A DNA stretch of 64,000 nt from CAVPCY01 sp963770765. GTDB lineage: Bacteria > Actinomycetota > Coriobacteriia > Anaerosomatales > PHET01. This document shows, in pieces, positions 46,726 through 54,501 of this stretch; positions within the stretch are counted from its first letter, which is position 1; every line of letters begins with the position of its first letter. Position numbers and translations under genes: made by a program. Where the stretch lies: positions 1 through 64,000 of the forward strand of contig CAVYQS010000005.1 in the NCBI GenBank assembly GCA_963770765.1. Direction: 5' to 3'. The notes beneath the pieces were generated by a model. It made no database searches and was not told the origin of the DNA. It worked only from the letters and a program-made list of their open reading frames with translations.

Positions 46726-46821
46726 AACGTTCTCCTCTCACACACATCATCGACGTTACATTGCCTACCCCGCACGCCGAACCTCAGGGCGGGGATGGGG
46801 CGGTTCAGGAGCCCGGCCTGC

Positions 46822-47280
46822 CTAGGGACAGGCCGTGCCAACGGGGGCGGCGCTACGCACCGAACAGGCAGTACACGAGCCCTTCAGCGTGATGTCCACA
46901 GAGCTCACGCTCAGCCCGCGGGTCGTGTCGCGTAGCGCGGATTCGAGGGCGGCTGACGAGGGGATGTCGACGACCGTCCCACAGTCGTCACACAGGAGGT
47001 GCAGGTGATCGCTCACGTCTGCGTCGAATCGCATGGCGCCCGGAAGGTCGAGTTCGCGCACCAGCCCGATGGCGGCGAACTCGTGGAGGGTCTTGTACAC
47101 GGTGGACAGCGACACGCCCGGAATCCGGTCGGCGACCCGCCGAGCGACATCGTCGGCCAGCGGGTGCGTGGTGTCACCTGCGAGGGCCTCGATCACCGCA
47201 CGGCGCTGCGGGGTGAGGCGGAGTCCGGCTTCACGAAGCTGGCGAGTGGCTGAGTCCGACTGGAGAATCATCTTCCGCAT
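46822..47280 (-). CDS. Fur-family regulator (probably PerR)
   Basis: A 152-residue Fur-family repressor. The winged helix is in RLTPQRRAVIEALAGDTTHPLADD through GVSLSTVYKTLHEFAAIGLV. Metal-binding residues are seen in DADVSDHLHLLCDDCG, and a second CxxC pair, CTAC, completes the structural zinc site. The gene order with rubrerythrin and the partial PerR-like box in front suggest peroxide sensing (PerR) rather than iron (Fur); this cannot be settled from residues alone. ATG 47280 is used; ATG 47271 (MILQSDS) is an alternative start. Confidence 0.87.
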   Translation of the reverse strand: MRKMILQSDSATRQLREAGLRLTPQRRAVIEALAGDTTHPLADDVARRVADRIPGVSLSTVYKTLHEFAAIGLVRELDLPGAMRFDADVSDHLHLLCDDCGTVVDIPSSAALESALRDTTRGLSVSSVDITLKGSCTACSVRSAAPVGTACP

Positions 47281-47283
47281 ACC

Positions 47284-47298
47284 TCATAATGATTAGTG
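47284..47298. promoter_or_regulatory. Possible PerR/Fur box in the divergent promoter region
   Basis: The stretch contains TCATAATGATTA, which matches 10 of the 14 fixed positions of the Bacillus PerR box (TTATAATNATTATAA). The central 9-mer TAATGATTA is a perfect palindrome. It lies just before the start of the Fur-family gene and upstream of the divergent cytochrome gene, suiting autoregulation. Confidence 0.5.
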
Positions 47299-47446
47299 GA
47301 TAACAGACACTAGCAGTTAGAATGCCCTGCGGATTATACTTGCCCGACTCGCGGGGTCAATACCCATTGCCGCGCACGGGAACACTCTTCCAAGGGTGTT
47401 CCGCCGGCTCGGGCGCACGTCGGCCGGACGATCAGAAGGAGACTCG

Positions 47447-48817
47447 ATGCACAGGAGTAGGACTGTTCTGGCCGCGGTGAGCGTGTTTGCCGCGACGATG
47501 GCGCTCGCGGCGGTGGCATGGGGCGCCTCACTCCCGGTCAAGCCGGGCGATGTGGACCCGCTGGCATTCCCGGCGGCCGAGACCTGCGCTTGCCACTCGC
47601 AACTCGTGGATGAGTGGAGCCGGTCGATGCACGCCCAGGCACTCGATGACCCGATCTACCGCACGAAGGTCGATGAGGCGAATGCTGCGACCGACGGCAC
47701 GATCGGCCAGTTCTGCGACACCTGCCACGGTCCTGCAGCCACCATGACCGGCGAGATCGCGGCGGGAGCCGAGCTGAGTCCCGGGACCGCGCAAGGCATT
47801 GGGTGCATGTTCTGTCACCAGGTCACAGAGCTTGCTGCAGGCGACGTGGGAAACACGTCGCAGCTCGTCGAGCCGAGTGGCGTCAGGCGGGCGCAGCTGG
47901 AGCAGCCGCAGGCCCCACACCCGGCCGAGTTCTCCGAGTTCCACACCAAAGCCGAGATGTGCGGTGGCTGTCACAACGTCAACCACCCGGTCAACGGGAT
48001 GCACCTTGAGGCGACCTACACGGAGTGGAGCGAGAGCGACTACGCCGCGCAGGGCATCGTGTGCCAGGACTGTCACATGAGCGCCGGAGCGGGAGTGGTG
48101 GGTCCCTCGACGGGCCAAGCTGCGATGGGTGGACCCGAGCGCGACAACATCTACCACATGAACTTCGTGGGTGCCCAGGTCGCGCTGGGTGACGCGGAGG
48201 CGGCGACCGCCATGCTCAAGAGCGCCGCGAAGATCGAGATCGACGCCCCCGACATCGTCGCACCCGGCGAGGAGGAGAGCGCCACGGTCGTGATCTCCAA
48301 CGTCGGGGCAGGCCACTATCTCCCTACCGGCCTCACCGAGGTCCGCCAGATGTGGCTGGAGGTCACGGCGCAGGATGAGTCGGGCGGTTCGACGAAGCTC
48401 GCCGAACGCCGGTTCATCACGATCCTCCAAGACGAAGAGGGTAACTCGCCCGTGGAGTTGTGGGAGGCCGCGAGCATCAAGTCCGACGACCGCATCCCCC
48501 CGAAGGGCTCTGTGACCGAGACGATCACCGTGTCGCTGCCCGAGGGTGCCGACAAGACGACGCTCGTCGCGAACCTCTACTACAAGTCGGTGCCCGACGA
48601 GCTCGCCGAGAAGGCCGGCGTCGAGAACCCGACGACCACCATGGCGAGCGCCTCGAAGGACGTCTTCGGGTCGCAGGAGGCGCTCGGCGCTGCGAACACT
48701 GAACCCGCTCCGGTGCCGCAGTCCTCGACGATGCTGCCCTACCTGCTCGGCGGGGCGCTCGTGCTCGCAGCGGCGGGAGGGTTCCTCTTCTGGAGGTCGC
48801 GCAAGACCTCCTCCTAG
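47447..48817 (+). CDS. Membrane-anchored multihaem c-type cytochrome
   Basis: A 456-residue exported cytochrome. An N-terminal signal segment (VLAAVSVFAATMALAAVAWGA) is followed by haem motifs CDTCH, CMFCH, CGGCH and CQDCH, and a first motif of the form CACH (Cys-x-Cys-His) at about residue 47. Spaced histidines in DEWSRSMHAQA resemble cytochrome c554-like proteins. A beta-rich domain follows, then a C-terminal anchor (YLLGGALVLAAAGGFLFWR) with a positive end, so the haem domain sits outside the cell. It probably transfers electrons between membrane and outer acceptors, or reduces nitrogen compounds; the substrate is unknown. ATG 47447 has AAGGAGA upstream. No other cytochrome gene is adjacent. 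Confidence 0.87.
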   Translation: MHRSRTVLAAVSVFAATMALAAVAWGASLPVKPGDVDPLAFPAAETCACHSQLVDEWSRSMHAQALDDPIYRTKVDEANAATDGTIGQFCDTCHGPAATMTGEIAAGAELSPGTAQGIGCMFCHQVTELAAGDVGNTSQLVEPSGVRRAQLEQPQAPHPAEFSEFHTKAEMCGGCHNVNHPVNGMHLEATYTEWSESDYAAQGIVCQDCHMSAGAGVVGPSTGQAAMGGPERDNIYHMNFVGAQVALGDAEAATAMLKSAAKIEIDAPDIVAPGEEESATVVISNVGAGHYLPTGLTEVRQMWLEVTAQDESGGSTKLAERRFITILQDEEGNSPVELWEAASIKSDDRIPPKGSVTETITVSLPEGADKTTLVANLYYKSVPDELAEKAGVENPTTTMASASKDVFGSQEALGAANTEPAPVPQSSTMLPYLLGGALVLAAAGGFLFWRSRKTSS

Positions 48818-48840
48818 CACGCGATCGATGATGGACGAAG

Positions 48841-48873
48841 AAGAGGCCCCCGCATTCTCTGCGGGGGCCTCTT
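48841..48873. terminator. Bidirectional terminator, cytochrome / htrA
   Basis: A perfect 14-bp inverted repeat, AAGAGGCCCCCGCA paired with TGCGGGGGCCTCTT, is closed by TTCTC. A-rich sequence on the left and T-rich on the right allow use from both convergent genes. Confidence 0.9.
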
Positions 48874-48907
48874 GGTCTATGCCGGCACTCTGCGGTGAGC
48901 CGGGCCG

Positions 48908-50425
48908 CTACTCCGGAGCCTGGGTGGTCGACTCGGAGCCGCCGACCGAACCGTAATCCTCGGGCTTGTCCCCGACGGTCACATCGAGTTCGAGCGACTG
49001 GTTGCCGCGCAGCACCGACAGCTTGACGGCGTCGCCGACCTTCTTGCGCCTGACCTGCAAGATCAGGTCGTCCATCGTTCTGATCGGCGTGCCGTCGACG
49101 GCCGTGACCACGTCGCCGATGCGCACACCGGCCTTCTCGGCACCTGAGCCGGTGGCCAGGTCGGCCACGTAGGCGCCTTCTTCGACGGTCAGCTTCTCCT
49201 GGGCGGCCAGCTCTACGGTCACGGTCTGACCGATCACGCCGATGAACGGATGGCGGATCTCTCCGCCCTCGATGAGCTGATCGGCGACACGGATCGCCGT
49301 GTTGACCGGGACCGCGAAGCCGATGCCGCCGCTGGCTCCGGACTCGGAGTAGATGGCGGTGTTGATGCCGACGAGCCGCCCATCAGCGGTGACAAGGGCT
49401 CCGCCCGAGTTGCCCGGATTGATCGAGGCGTCCGTCTGGATCACGTCGACGAGAGGGTAGGCGTTCTCCGCGCTTGCCGAGAAGTCGGGCAGCGACCGGC
49501 CGATCGCCGAGACGACACCCGCGGTCACCGAGTGCTCGAGCCCGAACGGCGAGCCGATGGCCACGACGGTCTGACCGACGAGCAGCTTGTCGGAGCTACC
49601 CAGTTCGATCCCCGGGATCTCGTTCTTCACCTTCACGACCGCGATATCGGTCTCCGGGTCGCGCCCCACGAGTTCGGCCGGGTACGATTCGCCCGACGAG
49701 TCGCGCACGGTGAGCTTCTTCGCATCCTCGACCACGTGGTTGTTCGTGATTATGTAAGTGCCGCCGTCGGTCGAGGACTTGTAGGCGACGCCGGACCCGT
49801 TGCCGATGCTCGGCACCGTGGGGTGGTTCTGCGGGGCGCCATCCTGGCCACCCGACGTGGTCCCGCCCCTCACGTCGATGTTCACGACAGAGGGGACGGC
49901 AGCGGCAGCTGCCGCGACGGCAGGGTCGCTCGTCTCGGCGGGTACGACCGTGACCTTCGCTGTCTTGGCGGTGACCGTGCCCTCGGTGGCGAGGCGCGCG
50001 CCCAGGAATCCGGCGGCGAGTCCCGCGAAGCTCGCTATCACGAATGCGAGGACGGCGGCGATGCCGATGGCGGCACCGGCGCGCATGGGCTGCCGTGGGG
50101 CGGCCGGAGCGGGCGGGTCGGCGGCGGGAATGGGAGTAGCAGCGACTGCTGGAGCAGCGTCGGCAACGGGCGGCGGAGCGGCCGGCGGCACGCCCGGTGC
50201 CGGCTCAGGGAGCGGCGGAGCGGCCGGAGAGCCCGCAGGCGCGCTCTCGGGAGCCACCGGAACGCTCGGCTCGTAGCCGGCGATAGGGGGCGGCTCGACG
50301 GGCGCGGGAGCGGCGGCGGGCGCCTCAACGGGTGCGGGGGGCGAACCATCCGGCGCCACCGGCTGATCGACCGGTTGCGGCTGCTCGGACTCGGATGGTG
50401 AGGCAGGATCCAGTTCGTCGGTCAT
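48908..50425 (-). CDS. HtrA/DegP-type serine protease with PDZ domain
   Basis: A 505-residue protease. Residues about 1-110 are a Pro/Ala-rich, probably disordered, cytoplasmic region. One membrane segment follows (AAIGIAAVLAFVIASFAGLAAG), then an external trypsin-like domain with the triad His (TNNHVVED), Asp (ETDIAVVKV) and Ser (NPGNSGGAL), and one PDZ domain (GAEKAGVRIGDVVTAVDGTPI). It degrades or refolds damaged exported proteins. ATG 50425 has AAGGAG 8 bp upstream. The long Pro/Ala leader is typical of actinobacterial HtrA proteins. Confidence 0.93.
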   Translation of the reverse strand: MTDELDPASPSESEQPQPVDQPVAPDGSPPAPVEAPAAAPAPVEPPPIAGYEPSVPVAPESAPAGSPAAPPLPEPAPGVPPAAPPPVADAAPAVAATPIPAADPPAPAAPRQPMRAGAAIGIAAVLAFVIASFAGLAAGFLGARLATEGTVTAKTAKVTVVPAETSDPAVAAAAAAVPSVVNIDVRGGTTSGGQDGAPQNHPTVPSIGNGSGVAYKSSTDGGTYIITNNHVVEDAKKLTVRDSSGESYPAELVGRDPETDIAVVKVKNEIPGIELGSSDKLLVGQTVVAIGSPFGLEHSVTAGVVSAIGRSLPDFSASAENAYPLVDVIQTDASINPGNSGGALVTADGRLVGINTAIYSESGASGGIGFAVPVNTAIRVADQLIEGGEIRHPFIGVIGQTVTVELAAQEKLTVEEGAYVADLATGSGAEKAGVRIGDVVTAVDGTPIRTMDDLILQVRRKKVGDAVKLSVLRGNQSLELDVTVGDKPEDYGSVGGSESTTQAPE

Positions 50426-50500
50426 GGCGTCACTCCTTGCTGTCGTCAAGCGGGCACCTCAGGCGGGGCGCCCGTGCAATGATGTGCTAATGCATACGCA

Positions 50501-51976
50501 ATGCGAGAATACCCCCAGATGAGAAAGCTCCACGAAGAAGCCACAACCTGCGCCGCTGAGCAGCAGAGCCAGATCCCCGCACTGGTGGTGCTCGTGATCG
50601 GCACCTTCTTGGCGCCGCTCGACTCGAGCATCGTCAACATAGCGCTGCCGTCGATCGCGGCGCAGTTCGGCGAGACACTCTCGTCCGTCAGCTGGGTCAC
50701 GTCGGCCTACCTGCTCACCGTTGCTGCCCTGCTGCTCACCATGGGCAGGCTGGGCGACCTGCGGGGGCTTCGCCGCCTCTACGTCGGAGGACTGCTCATC
50801 TTCGGCGCCGGCTCACTCGGGTGCGCGTTCGCGTGGTCGCTTCCAAGCCTCGTGGGTGCCCGAATCGTTCAGGCGGTCGGCGCCGCGATGATGTTCGCAG
50901 CCGGCCCCGCCATCGTGTCGAAGACGTTTCCTCCCAATCGCCGAGGGTGGGCGCTGGGCTACATCGCCCTGGCGGTCTCCGCCGGCCTCACGGTGGGTCC
51001 CGCGCTGGGTGGCGTCCTGGTGGGAGCGTTCGGCTGGCCGAGCATCTTCCTGATAAACGTCCCGCTGTCGGTGATCGTCTCGGTGGTCGCGTGGCGGCTG
51101 CTCACCGACGACTGCCCGCGAGAGGGCACCTTCGACGTCGCAGGCGCCGTTCTCGCGGCTGCAGCGCTCGTCATGCTCCTGGCCGGCCTCAGTGGCGCCG
51201 AACGAGTCGGTCTACTCTCGCCGGCGGTCATCGGGCCGGTTCTCGGGTCCGCGGTAACCGCAGTCGTGTTCGTCTGGTGGGAACGGCGCACCCCCGCGCC
51301 GATGGTCGACCTCGATCTGTTCGCATCGCGGTCGTTCTCGGCGGGAATCGCCTCAGCGACACTCGCGTACATGGCGCTGTTCTCGGTCACGTTCACGATG
51401 CCCTTCTACCTGCTGCGAGTAGAGGGCCTTGACGCCCGGCTCGCGGGTCTGGTGCTCACGGTCACCCCGCTCGCGATGGCGGCGTTCGCCCCGATCGCGG
51501 GCCGTGCCTCGGACCGCATGGGGAGCCGCGGGCTGGCAGCGGGAGGCGTCGCGCTCCTGGCCACGGGCCTGTTCGCGGCATCTCTGCTGGTCCCCGGGAG
51601 TTCGCTGTGGGCCGTCGCGGGCTCGCTTCTCATCGTCGGAGCCGGGATGTCGGTGTTCCAGACCCCCAACACGGCCGCGATCATGCGCGCGACGCCCGTC
51701 CTGAGTCTGGGGGTGGGGTCCGCCCTCATCGCTCAGGCGCGTAACGTGGGGATGGCGATCGGGGTAGCGCTCGCCGCATCGGTCCTCGGGGCGTCGATGG
51801 GGGGAGCCGGGCTGCCGGGAGGCGAGGGGCCGGTGACCGAGCAGACCGCCGCGGTCTTCTCGGCGGGCATGGCGCTGACGCTACGCGTCGGTGCGCTCAT
51901 CGCGGTCGCATCATCGCTGCTCGCGTGGTTCGGACGGGGAGAGGACTCGGTTGAGGCGCAGAGGTCCAACCCGTAG
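50501..51976 (+). CDS. MFS drug exporter (DHA2/EmrB-QacA type)
   Basis: A 491-residue proton-driven exporter with about 14 membrane segments. The DHA2 signature FLAPLDSSIVNIALPSIAAQF is in the first segment. Motif A-like GRLGDLRGLRRLYV and motif C-like GLTVGPALGGVL follow. It probably exports toxic compounds or drugs; the substrate is unknown. ATG 50501 is the longest start, but a convincing Shine-Dalgarno is absent; ATG 50519 is an alternative. It is divergent from htrA. Confidence 0.9.
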   Translation: MREYPQMRKLHEEATTCAAEQQSQIPALVVLVIGTFLAPLDSSIVNIALPSIAAQFGETLSSVSWVTSAYLLTVAALLLTMGRLGDLRGLRRLYVGGLLIFGAGSLGCAFAWSLPSLVGARIVQAVGAAMMFAAGPAIVSKTFPPNRRGWALGYIALAVSAGLTVGPALGGVLVGAFGWPSIFLINVPLSVIVSVVAWRLLTDDCPREGTFDVAGAVLAAAALVMLLAGLSGAERVGLLSPAVIGPVLGSAVTAVVFVWWERRTPAPMVDLDLFASRSFSAGIASATLAYMALFSVTFTMPFYLLRVEGLDARLAGLVLTVTPLAMAAFAPIAGRASDRMGSRGLAAGGVALLATGLFAASLLVPGSSLWAVAGSLLIVGAGMSVFQTPNTAAIMRATPVLSLGVGSALIAQARNVGMAIGVALAASVLGASMGGAGLPGGEGPVTEQTAAVFSAGMALTLRVGALIAVASSLLAWFGRGEDSVEAQRSNP

Positions 51977-52006
51977 ACTTGCGGCAGTGATCATCGAGGA
52001 GGACGT

Positions 52007-52846
52007 GTGACCAAGGGTATCGAGCACGAGGAATCGCCGGGCGATGAGGAGCTGCCGCCCGATGCCGTGCCCACGGCCGATGCAGCCGTCGGACGACCCG
52101 CCATCGACGAAGGGTCTGCGGCCGCGCCTGAGGAATCGCCGGGGGATGGCGGCCCGGAGACGATCGGCGCGCAGTCCGAGGTCGAGGAGCCGACCCACGA
52201 GCAGGTGGGGGCACCGGAGGCAGAGACCGAGCCGGTAGCGGGATCCGAGGCGGTGACCGAACCAGAAGAGGGGCCCGAGACGGTGGCCGAGCCGGTATCG
52301 GAGGCGGAGGCCGCACCCGAGCCGGCACCGGAGGGTGAACCGGGATCCGGCACCGAAGCCGAGCCGGAGACCGACGACCTCGAAGCGGCGATCGCCGAGG
52401 CGGGTGCGAATCTCGAGGCCGATTCCACCTTCGACGACATCAGCCCCGGCACCGTCGCGACATCCGGGGGCGAACAGCCTGAGGCCGAGGCGGATGAGCG
52501 CGGCCATGACTCGGTGCCGACCTGGCCGTTCGTGGTCTACGACGCCGTGTGGCTCGCCTTCGCCGGCGTCCTGATCTGGCAGTTCGAGCAGCTCCCCGCG
52601 GGACAGGCGGTCTTCGAGTCGCCACTCTACGAGGCCGCGGTTCTCGGAGGTGTCGCGCTGACGATCGCGGGCCCGGTGCTGATCCTCGCCACGTGGATAG
52701 GCTCGTGGGGCCGACCGGGCGCGTCCAAGGGCGGCTTGTTCGTCTCGGCGCTCATCAAGGGCGCGATCGCGACCGTCCTGGGTGTCACTCTATGGTGGGT
52801 CGCATTGATGGCCCTCGACCAGCTGAGGCTGGGAAGGCTCCTCTAG
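52007..52846 (+). CDS. Hypothetical acidic membrane protein
   Basis: A 279-residue protein I do not recognise. Residues about 1-165 are extremely acidic, with repeats of Glu-Pro and Glu-Ala units (EAETEPVAGSEAVTEPEEG), and are probably disordered. Three membrane segments follow (PFVVYDAVWLAFAGVLIW, AAVLGGVALTIAGPVLILAT, GAIATVLGVTLWWVALMAL). The GTG start is 30 bp after the MFS gene; ddl starts 9 bp after its stop. Many high-GC Gram-positives have acidic-tailed small membrane proteins of unknown function. A cell-envelope role is suggested only by its neighbour ddl. Confidence 0.7.
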   Translation: MTKGIEHEESPGDEELPPDAVPTADAAVGRPAIDEGSAAAPEESPGDGGPETIGAQSEVEEPTHEQVGAPEAETEPVAGSEAVTEPEEGPETVAEPVSEAEAAPEPAPEGEPGSGTEAEPETDDLEAAIAEAGANLEADSTFDDISPGTVATSGGEQPEAEADERGHDSVPTWPFVVYDAVWLAFAGVLIWQFEQLPAGQAVFESPLYEAAVLGGVALTIAGPVLILATWIGSWGRPGASKGGLFVSALIKGAIATVLGVTLWWVALMALDQLRLGRLL

Positions 52847-52855
52847 GAGCATCAC

Positions 52856-53821
52856 GTGAGAGAGGTCGAAGGCATGCCCATCCATCCCACTGAGATCCGG
52901 GTCGCTGTCCTCAAGGGCGGCCGCTCCGCCGAGCGCGAGGTCTCGCTCAACACCGGATCGCAGGTCACCGAAGCGCTGCTCGAGGTCGGGTTCGACGTCG
53001 TCGAGATCGACACGGGCGACGACGATTTCATCGCCGAGCTTTCACGGGCCGAGGCGGGCGTCGTCTTCATCTGCCTGCACGGTCGCTTCGGTGAGGACGG
53101 CACGGTCCAGGGGTTGTGTGAACTGCTCGAGCTCCCGTACGTCGGCAGCGGGGTTCTGGCGAGCGCGCTCGCCATGGACAAGGTCATGAGCAAGCAGCTC
53201 TACGACTACTGCGGGATTCCGACGCCCGAGTACATCGCGCTCAGGCGAGGGCGGGAGCTGGACACCGAGTACATCGCGGCGCGCTTGGGTGACAAGACGG
53301 TGGTCAAGCCCGCCAATGAGGGCTCGGCACTGGGCGTCACGATAGTCCACGAGCCCGCCGAGCTGCCGATGGCGATCGCTCACGCGTTCAACTACGACCG
53401 ACACGTGCTGGTCGAGAGGTTCGTGAGCGGAGTCGAGGTCACGGTGGGCGTGTTGGGCAACGAGCACCCGATGGCGCTCCCGACGCTCGAGATCGTGCCC
53501 GAGCACGAGTTCTACGACTACGACAGCAAGTACGTCCCCGGCATGAGCCGCCACATCATTCCGGCGCGCGTGAGCCAAGAAGCACGCGAGCGCTGCGAGA
53601 GGCTCTCCATCGAGGCGCACGTCGCCTTGGGGTGCCGCGGCATGTCGCGCTCGGACCTCATCGTCACGCCTTCAGGCGACGCGCTGCTGCTCGAGACGAA
53701 CACCATCCCCGGCATGACCTCGACGTCTCTGCTGCCCGATGCCGCGCGCGCGGCCGGCATCGCCTTCCCGCAGCTGTGCCTGCGCCTGGTCGAGCTCGCG
53801 CTGGAGCCGCACCGCGCGTAG
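52856..53821 (+). CDS. ddl: D-alanine--D-alanine ligase
   Basis: A 321-residue ATP-grasp ligase that makes D-Ala-D-Ala for peptidoglycan. The N-terminal VAVLKGGRSAEREVSLNTG, the ATP-grasp blocks (KPANEGSALGVTIV, HVLVERFVSGVEVTVGVLG) and the metal-binding end (LLLETNTIPGMTSTSL) are typical. The Tyr-Lys-Met region after DYDSKYVPGMSRHIIPA suits the D-Ala rather than the D-lactate type. GTG 52856 has AGGAG 6 bp upstream; ATG 52874 is an alternative with a GAGAGAGG site. Confidence 0.95.
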   Translation: MREVEGMPIHPTEIRVAVLKGGRSAEREVSLNTGSQVTEALLEVGFDVVEIDTGDDDFIAELSRAEAGVVFICLHGRFGEDGTVQGLCELLELPYVGSGVLASALAMDKVMSKQLYDYCGIPTPEYIALRRGRELDTEYIAARLGDKTVVKPANEGSALGVTIVHEPAELPMAIAHAFNYDRHVLVERFVSGVEVTVGVLGNEHPMALPTLEIVPEHEFYDYDSKYVPGMSRHIIPARVSQEARERCERLSIEAHVALGCRGMSRSDLIVTPSGDALLLETNTIPGMTSTSLLPDAARAAGIAFPQLCLRLVELALEPHRA

Positions 53822-53838
53822 ACGGCTCCGAGCTCGCG

Positions 53839-54501
53839 TCATGCGAGCGGCAGCTCGAGGCGAAACGTCGTACCGCCGCCTTCGCGCTCGATGGCACGCA
53901 CGTTCCCGCCTGCGCGCTCCGCGGCGCTGCGCACCACCGTGAGGCCCAGACCACTGCCCGGTGTGTCGAGGTCGCGGTCGAGCCGGGCAAAAGGCTCCAG
54001 CACGCGCTCGCGCTCGTCTTCGGGAATGCCAGGCCCACGGTCGGAGACTTCGACGAAAGCCATCGATCCACTGCCCACCGAGACCGACACGTCGATCTGC
54101 CCCTCGGGCGCATATCTGGCGGCGTTGCTCAACAGGTTCTCGAGCGCGCGTGCCAGAGAGATCGGATCGGCGGCGACGAACGGCTGTCCCGACGTGTGGA
54201 GCACGATGTCGCGTCTCCATGCTGCACGCGCGTCGGCGGCCGCCTGATCGGCGAGGGCGGCGAGGTCGACTCGCTCGACCCCCTCGGCCGTGGGCACCCT
54301 GCCCATGAGGGCGTCGCCCAGCAGCGCGTCGGCGCGGAAGATCGCCTTCTCGATGCCGTCAAGAGCCTGTGCGCGGTCCCGTGCCGAGAGATCCTCTCGT
54401 CTGAGCATCGAGACGTACCCTGCGATGACCGTGAGAGCTCCCCTCACGTCGTGAGCGCAGACAGCCAGCTGCTCGCGCGACGGCCGGGGTACCTGTGCCA
54501 T
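53839..54501 (-). CDS. Small soluble histidine kinase
   Basis: A 220-residue protein without membrane or sensor domain. The phosphoacceptor box is CAHDVRGALTVIAGYVSML. The ATPase half has the N-box ALENLLSNAARYAPEG, G1 VSDRGPGIPEDE and G2 GSGLGLTVVRS. It is a kinase core of the HisKA/HATPase type. Its ATG shares one base with the stop of the P-type ATPase (TGATG), so translation is coupled. No response regulator is nearby, so its partner is unknown; it could sense a cytoplasmic signal linked to ion transport. Confidence 0.85.
   Translation of the reverse strand: MAQVPRPSREQLAVCAHDVRGALTVIAGYVSMLRREDLSARDRAQALDGIEKAIFRADALLGDALMGRVPTAEGVERVDLAALADQAAADARAAWRRDIVLHTSGQPFVAADPISLARALENLLSNAARYAPEGQIDVSVSVGSGSMAFVEVSDRGPGIPEDERERVLEPFARLDRDLDTPGSGLGLTVVRSAAERAGGNVRAIEREGGGTTFRLELPLA

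Noticed and set aside
46730..46810. Terminator between the Fur-family and rubrerythrin genes
   Set aside because: Only a 6-bp GC stem with a long loop and no T run on the right strand; too weak to call.
49250..50401. Plus-strand Arg/Gly/Asp-rich open frame over htrA
   Set aside because: Antisense shadow of the protease and its Pro/Ala leader; no start signal.
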